Source: Edaphocola flava
Lineage (GTDB): Bacteria; Bacteroidota; Bacteroidia; Chitinophagales; Chitinophagaceae
Reading direction: 5' to 3'
Assembly (NCBI RefSeq): GCF_004118155.1
Contig: NZ_SAIQ01000001.1
Location: 744,001 to 808,000, forward strand
Length of the DNA: 64,000 nt
This document shows, in pieces, positions 59,710 through 64,000 of this stretch (its first letter is position 1; each line of letters opens with the position of its first letter). The notes beneath the pieces were generated by a model. That model was not told where the DNA came from. It worked only from the letters and a program-made list of their open reading frames with translations, and did no database searches. Made by a program: the position numbers and the translations under genes.

Positions 59710-62700
59710 TTACTTAACTACATTCAGTTTCTTGGTCGTATGACCTTTACTGGTCTGAATGCGTAAGGTATACATACCTCCGGCCAGGTGTTCTGGTAAT
59801 GCTACTTTGTATGTACCATTATGCTGCTCGAAAGAAGGTACCTGCATTATCTCCTGACCCATTACATTATAGATCGCCAGAGATTGCAGTTTAACCGATA
59901 CATCATCAATTTTGATATAAGCAATGGTTCCGTCATTAGGGTTTGGATATACCTGTACCAGTTTACCCACCTGGTCTACGTCATTAAGACCGGTACCGAT
60001 AATGCTTACCATTGTGCTGTCTAATACATCACCGCAGGTGCTGTATGTAGTCAGGCTCACATTGTAGTTACCACCTGCAGGATAAGTATGCGTAGTTTGT
60101 CCTGTGCTGGAAGCGCTTGCAGAAACCGTTACCGGAGCAGAACCGTCACCAAAGTTCCATTTGAAACTGGTTACATTCTGAGGATTAACTGCAGAGAAGC
60201 TGAAGCTGCTCGCCGCCGTAGGTTGTGTAACGATGCCATCTACTATCGGCATATATCCTGTTGCGATGATTTTAATGGTATCAATTGTCAGACAGCCCTC
60301 ATTGCTGGTTACATATACCACATAAGTACCTTCACCTGCAATAGAAATTGTTCTGGTCGTTGCACCGTTATTCCAGTAATAATTACCACCGTTTTGTCCG
60401 CCAGGACCCGCATCCAGTATACGTGTACCACCCAGACACAGACCTGTTCCACCAGCTTCCAGATTTACAACCGGATTCCATTTCAGGCGCACTTCGATAG
60501 TATCTCTTCCAATACACCCATATGAGTTGTCTACGGCAACATGATATATGCCGCTCTGACCTACTGTACGTGTCGGTGTAACCGCACCATTATCCCAGGT
60601 AAATACAGGACTGTTCGGAATAGTACCCGGATCCAGTGTAATGGTTGTACCCTGGTCAACGCAGGTGTTAACATCTGGCCCCAGGTCTGGCATAGGCACA
60701 GGATTAACTGTAGCTACTACCGGAACCCTTACTGATTCACAAGATGTTTTGACAACCCATTTGTATAAATAATAGTAGTAATCACTTGTTGCACCACCGG
60801 AATATGCTGAGGTAATGCTGGATACACCTGCAACAGTGTAAGGATAAGAGAAACCGGTAGCATACTCACGCACCAGGTTAGTGATACCGGATGTAGCTAC
60901 TACAACCAGTCTGTAACCAGTACCTGCCGGTACGCTGAAGTTCAGCGGAACAACATTCATGGTACCGTTTGCACTAACATTAACGCTGGCAGTAGCAGAT
61001 TGTAAGGTTGTACCGGCAGCATTTTTCAGGGCAATTGTTACCGCTCCCGTAGGTGAGGTACCCATTGGATACACATTGACACTTTCCAGGGTAAACGGCG
61101 CCAGGGCATCGAACATCAGACCAACATCGTTAAAGCCACTGTTACCAGAGGTAGAAGTAGGTGTAGGTTTACCCGTATTATAAACGGAAGTACCTGCGCT
61201 GGCCGCTGCATAGAATGTAGTTGTTACCGTCAGGGAAGGAGTATTGAATGTAGCTCCTGAACCGATGCTATTGCCGCCGGTTGCCGCTTCATACCATAAT
61301 ACCTGGCTGGAAGCACTGGTTGGCGTAGCGCCGATTACAACAGAACCATCTCCGCATCGTTGGCCATCTGTAGCGGTAATAGATCCTGGATCACCTACTA
61401 CTACGCTGTCTACAGTGGTTGTCTGTACCAGTGTGCCATCACAAAGGATCTGCATGCGGTAGTATGTTGTACTGGTAATGCCGGTAACCGGAAGGTTAAC
61501 TGTCGTCAGCGGGCTGCCGATATTAGTCCACGGACCTGCTGCTGCAGTGGCACGTTGCCATTGATAGGTAAAGCCGGTAGCCGGTGGCATACTGATATTG
61601 ATACCTAAGGTACTATTACCATTTAGACACAGGAAATTAGGGCTGGTTACTGAATGTATTGCAGGCAGCGTTATGGTGCTACATGCCGGAGGATTAATAA
61701 TGATAATTGTATAATCTTCTGTTTCTCCATAATAGTAATCGGGACATGGATCAAATGAGGTAGAACCTTCTACACCACGTACACGGATTCTGGTAGGACC
61801 TGTTAAGGCAGTAGCAGGAGGAATGATGGTACCGGTAAAGGCACTACCCGCAGGAATGGTATTAGGAGAGGCGGCACATAATTCTGTAACCGGATCGAAC
61901 ACACCATCATGGTTCCAGTCTGCCCAGATGCGTACACCTGTGCTGTAAGATGCAATATTTACCGCAAAGTCAAACCCGAATGAATGGGCTGCTGTAACGG
62001 CCATAGAAGTGTAATCGGAATATCCAAGTGCACCGCTGGCGCAACCAGTACCCAGATTGCTCACATCTATCATAGCACCTGTTGTGGCAAAGCCATCAAT
62101 TGTACCACCATAGGTACAACCATAGGTATACGTCGGTGTACAATAACAGTTAATGAAGTTCTTAATCGTAATATGCTTGGCATTGCTGTATACCGGTGTA
62201 CCACCGCTACATGATGTTTTCAGACGATAGTAAGCAGCGGTATTGATACCTGCTGTCATCATATAGTATACAGTGTTAGCACCCGTAACATCTGTCCAGC
62301 TACCTGCAGCTCCGGTAGGAGATTGTTCCCACTGGTATACCATGCCACTACCATAACTGGTACCGGTTGTATTCAGGGCAAAGGAAATATTAGGACAGAT
62401 AGAATCTGGTACACTTGCAGCAATAGTGCCTGGTGTCGGCGGATTGGTACAAGGTGGTAATGCAATAATATTAATGGTATAATCTTCAGCCTCTCCATAA
62501 TAAGCAGAAGCACATGGTCCAAAGCTTGTAGAGCCTTCTACACCACGTACACGAATCCTGGTAGGACCGGTAAGCGCAGTCACCGGCGGAATGATCAGGC
62601 CATTAAATGAAGAGCCTGCAGGAATGGTATTTGCAGATTCCGAACATAATTCTGTAACCGGATCGAAGATACCGTCATGGTTCCAGTCGGCCCAGATTTT

Positions 62701-63765
62701 TACACCTGTTTCGTAAGCAGAAATATTTACGGTAAATGTGAATGGTAAAGATTGCACTGCAGAGATGGCCATGGAGGTATAGTCAGAATAACCCGCACCG
62801 CCGCTTGCACAACCGGTATTGAGGTTACTGATGTCAACCTGCGCACCGCTGGTAGAAAAGCCATCAATCGTACCGCCATACGTACAACCATAAGAGTAAG
62901 TAGGTGTACAGAAGCAGTTCATGAAGTTTTTCTTCAATACTTGTTTTGCATTGGTGTATACTGGTGTACCGCCACTACAAATAACTTTAAGGCGGAAATA
63001 GGTAGTCGCTGAAATACCCGCAGAAAGGGTGTATGTGATATTGGTTGCACCCGTAACATCTGTCCAGCTACCCGCAGCTCCGGTAGGAGACTGCTCCCAC
63101 TGATAGGTCATACCACCACCCAGGCCTGTGCCTGTGCTCGCTAAAGCGAAAGAGACGTTAGGACATATAGAATCCGGAACGCTGGTCGCAACTGTACCTG
63201 CAGTCGGAGGGTTAGTACAAGGTGTAGACGGTGTAACCAGGAGTGTATAGTCTTCTACTTCTCCATAATCCACTGCGTTACAGGCATCAAAAACAGTAGA
63301 GCTGTAAGAACATCTAACACGCATTCTCTTGCTGCCTGCTGTTGCACTGGCCGGAACGGTAAAAGATCCGGTAGCCGTAGCTCCTGAAGAAAGTGTTGTT
63401 GTCGGATCATAAACAATCTCACCCGGATCGGTAAAATCGCCATCTTCATTCCAGTCAACGAAAATTTTATAACCCTCGCTCCAGCCAGGATTATTGACAA
63501 TAGTAAAGTTAACTGTTGCACCTGCCGTAGTGGTGTGGAGCATCGAGGTCTGGTTGCTGATACATGCTGTGGCAACTGAGGATCCTGAGTTCAGATTCGA
63601 AATGTTGGTGACGCCCCCGGTAGTAGAAAAGGATTGGATGTAGTCATCATCACAACCATAGTTGTAAGTGGGGGTACAATAGGTCTGGGCATTGCTTTTG
63701 ACACCCAGTCCGAGCAGCATCATAATGCAGATGATGCCGCGAAGATGAATAAATTTCAGATTCAT
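59710..63765 (-). CDS. Giant secreted GEVED-repeat protein with PKD domain and T9SS type A sorting domain
   Basis: 1351 residues with a signal peptide (MNLKFIHLRGIICIMMLLG...SNAQ). Three successive modules follow, each starting CTPTYxYGC and containing the GEVED domain signature (DWNEDGDF/DWNHDGIF ... RVRG or RVRC ... YGEVEDYT) and then an Ig-like domain (MTYQWEQSPTGAAGSWTDV). Modules begin near residues 28, 283 and 540. The second and third repeat units are also similar at DNA level (61690-62150 against 62460-62920). A further Ig-like part, a PKD domain with FKWNFGDGSAPVTV, and a type A tail (VYPNPNDGT, LAIYNVMGQEI, LAGGMYTLRI) complete it. Probably a surface-bound adhesin or matrix protein. 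Confidence 0.88.
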   Translation of the reverse strand: MNLKFIHLRGIICIMMLLGLGVKSNAQTYCTPTYNYGCDDDYIQSFSTTGGVTNISNLNSGSSVATACISNQTSMLHTTTAGATVNFTIVNNPGWSEGYKIFVDWNEDGDFTDPGEIVYDPTTTLSSGATATGSFTVPASATAGSKRMRVRCSYSSTVFDACNAVDYGEVEDYTLLVTPSTPCTNPPTAGTVATSVPDSICPNVSFALASTGTGLGGGMTYQWEQSPTGAAGSWTDVTGATNITYTLSAGISATTYFRLKVICSGGTPVYTNAKQVLKKNFMNCFCTPTYSYGCTYGGTIDGFSTSGAQVDISNLNTGCASGGAGYSDYTSMAISAVQSLPFTFTVNISAYETGVKIWADWNHDGIFDPVTELCSESANTIPAGSSFNGLIIPPVTALTGPTRIRVRGVEGSTSFGPCASAYYGEAEDYTINIIALPPCTNPPTPGTIAASVPDSICPNISFALNTTGTSYGSGMVYQWEQSPTGAAGSWTDVTGANTVYYMMTAGINTAAYYRLKTSCSGGTPVYSNAKHITIKNFINCYCTPTYTYGCTYGGTIDGFATTGAMIDVSNLGTGCASGALGYSDYTSMAVTAAHSFGFDFAVNIASYSTGVRIWADWNHDGVFDPVTELCAASPNTIPAGSAFTGTIIPPATALTGPTRIRVRGVEGSTSFDPCPDYYYGETEDYTIIIINPPACSTITLPAIHSVTSPNFLCLNGNSTLGINISMPPATGFTYQWQRATAAAGPWTNIGSPLTTVNLPVTGITSTTYYRMQILCDGTLVQTTTVDSVVVGDPGSITATDGQRCGDGSVVIGATPTSASSQVLWYEAATGGNSIGSGATFNTPSLTVTTTFYAAASAGTSVYNTGKPTPTSTSGNSGFNDVGLMFDALAPFTLESVNVYPMGTSPTGAVTIALKNAAGTTLQSATASVNVSANGTMNVVPLNFSVPAGTGYRLVVVATSGITNLVREYATGFSYPYTVAGVSSITSAYSGGATSDYYYYLYKWVVKTSCESVRVPVVATVNPVPMPDLGPDVNTCVDQGTTITLDPGTIPNSPVFTWDNGAVTPTRTVGQSGIYHVAVDNSYGCIGRDTIEVRLKWNPVVNLEAGGTGLCLGGTRILDAGPGGQNGGNYYWNNGATTRTISIAGEGTYVVYVTSNEGCLTIDTIKIIATGYMPIVDGIVTQPTAASSFSFSAVNPQNVTSFKWNFGDGSAPVTVSASASSTGQTTHTYPAGGNYNVSLTTYSTCGDVLDSTMVSIIGTGLNDVDQVGKLVQVYPNPNDGTIAYIKIDDVSVKLQSLAIYNVMGQEIMQVPSFEQHNGTYKVALPEHLAGGMYTLRIQTSKGHTTKKLNVVK
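61690..62920 (-). repeat. Tandem repeat units within the GEVED gene
   Basis: Two neighbouring DNA units about 768 bases apart encode almost the same GEVED-Ig sequence; long stretches (for example around 61860-61925 and 62630-62700) match with only a few base changes. This indicates recent internal duplication. Confidence 0.7.
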
Positions 63766-63965
63766 ACTTAAAGGTTTACATGTGGAGAATGCGTGTCGCT
63801 CATGCCCTGTAATGAATTGCAGCTTTATCTTGTTGGTAATAGTAGGTACAACTTATAAAACAACTATTAGCAGAAATGAGAAACAAATGCTAAAGTATGA
63901 ATATTTTCACATACAAGTGTAAAATATGTAAACTTTAATTAAACAATCAATTTCATTATGCATAA

Positions 63966-64000
63966 AAAAGAGGCATGCAGTAAACTACATGCCTCTTTTA
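63966..64000 (-). terminator. Hairpin at the right edge, probably terminating a minus-strand gene beyond the window
   Basis: Twelve-base arms (63966-63977, 63988-63999) with a partly paired loop and an A run on the plus strand (T run on the minus strand). No plus-strand gene ends here. The 235 bases before it hold only the upstream region of the GEVED gene. Confidence 0.6.

Overview
The window is chromosomal DNA from a member of the Bacteroidota, most likely of the Chitinophagales/Chitinophagaceae type. Reasons: several very large secreted proteins carry type IX secretion (T9SS) sorting domains, there are PorP/SprF- and PorE-like T9SS envelope proteins and a GldE gliding protein, Shine-Dalgarno sequences are weak, and many genes are preceded by the Bacteroidota-type -7 element TAnnTTTG. 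Family-level placement is inference. Gene order shows no prophage, plasmid, CRISPR array or transposase. The genes look intact, and convergent pairs are usually separated by near-perfect hairpin terminators.

Layout. 1-510: 3' end of an FtsE-like ATPase. 598-7522 (minus): prmA, then a T9SS-related set reading right to left: a choice-of-anchor-L cargo with a type B sorting domain, PorP/SprF, and a PorE-like TPR/beta-propeller/OmpA protein. 7680-11791: nadA, an exported S9 peptidase and a metallo-beta-lactamase-fold hydrolase. 12005-15580: SBBP-propeller cargo. 15726-18150: divergent haem genes hemA and hemH. 18307-24833: TonB-dependent receptor, recG, exported cyclophilin, TIGR02757 protein. 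24884-33895: beta-CASP nuclease-like protein, prolyl oligopeptidase, secreted GH16 glucanase, two paralogous lipoproteins, nadB. 33927-38650: a GldL-N-like small membrane protein, SulP transporter, ftsX with a DUF3098 gene, and a carboxylase beta subunit. 38720-41213: two MITE-like mobile elements in inverted orientation bracketing two orphan secreted-protein genes. 41216-42920: DUF2891 protein and a lipoprotein archaemetzincin. 43252-45735: a four-gene signalling operon (unknown cytosolic protein, 7TM protein, histidine kinase, LuxR-type response regulator). 45825-63765: three giant T9SS cargos, a small orphan secreted protein, tRNA-Arg, a beta-helix-type lipoprotein, and the mutY-ssb-gldE cluster.

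How it fits together: the window has no core T9SS channel genes, but it encodes six probable T9SS clients (three type A, three type B tails) plus envelope proteins of the PorP/SprF and PorE type that could hold or help export them. NAD synthesis (nadA, nadB), haem synthesis (hemA, hemH) and FtsEX are each represented by two unlinked or divergent genes.

The strongest non-obvious finding is the pair of elements at 38726-39098 and 40728-41207. They share about 300 bp of sequence, have matching terminal inverted repeats (AACTG..TATCCGC), and each is flanked by a perfect 6-bp direct repeat (TATCTT and TATTTT), as expected for target-site duplications. The next most interesting is the 43252-45735 operon, in which a separately encoded 7TM protein overlaps a histidine kinase that lacks its own sensor domain, with a 22-bp-phased direct repeat upstream.
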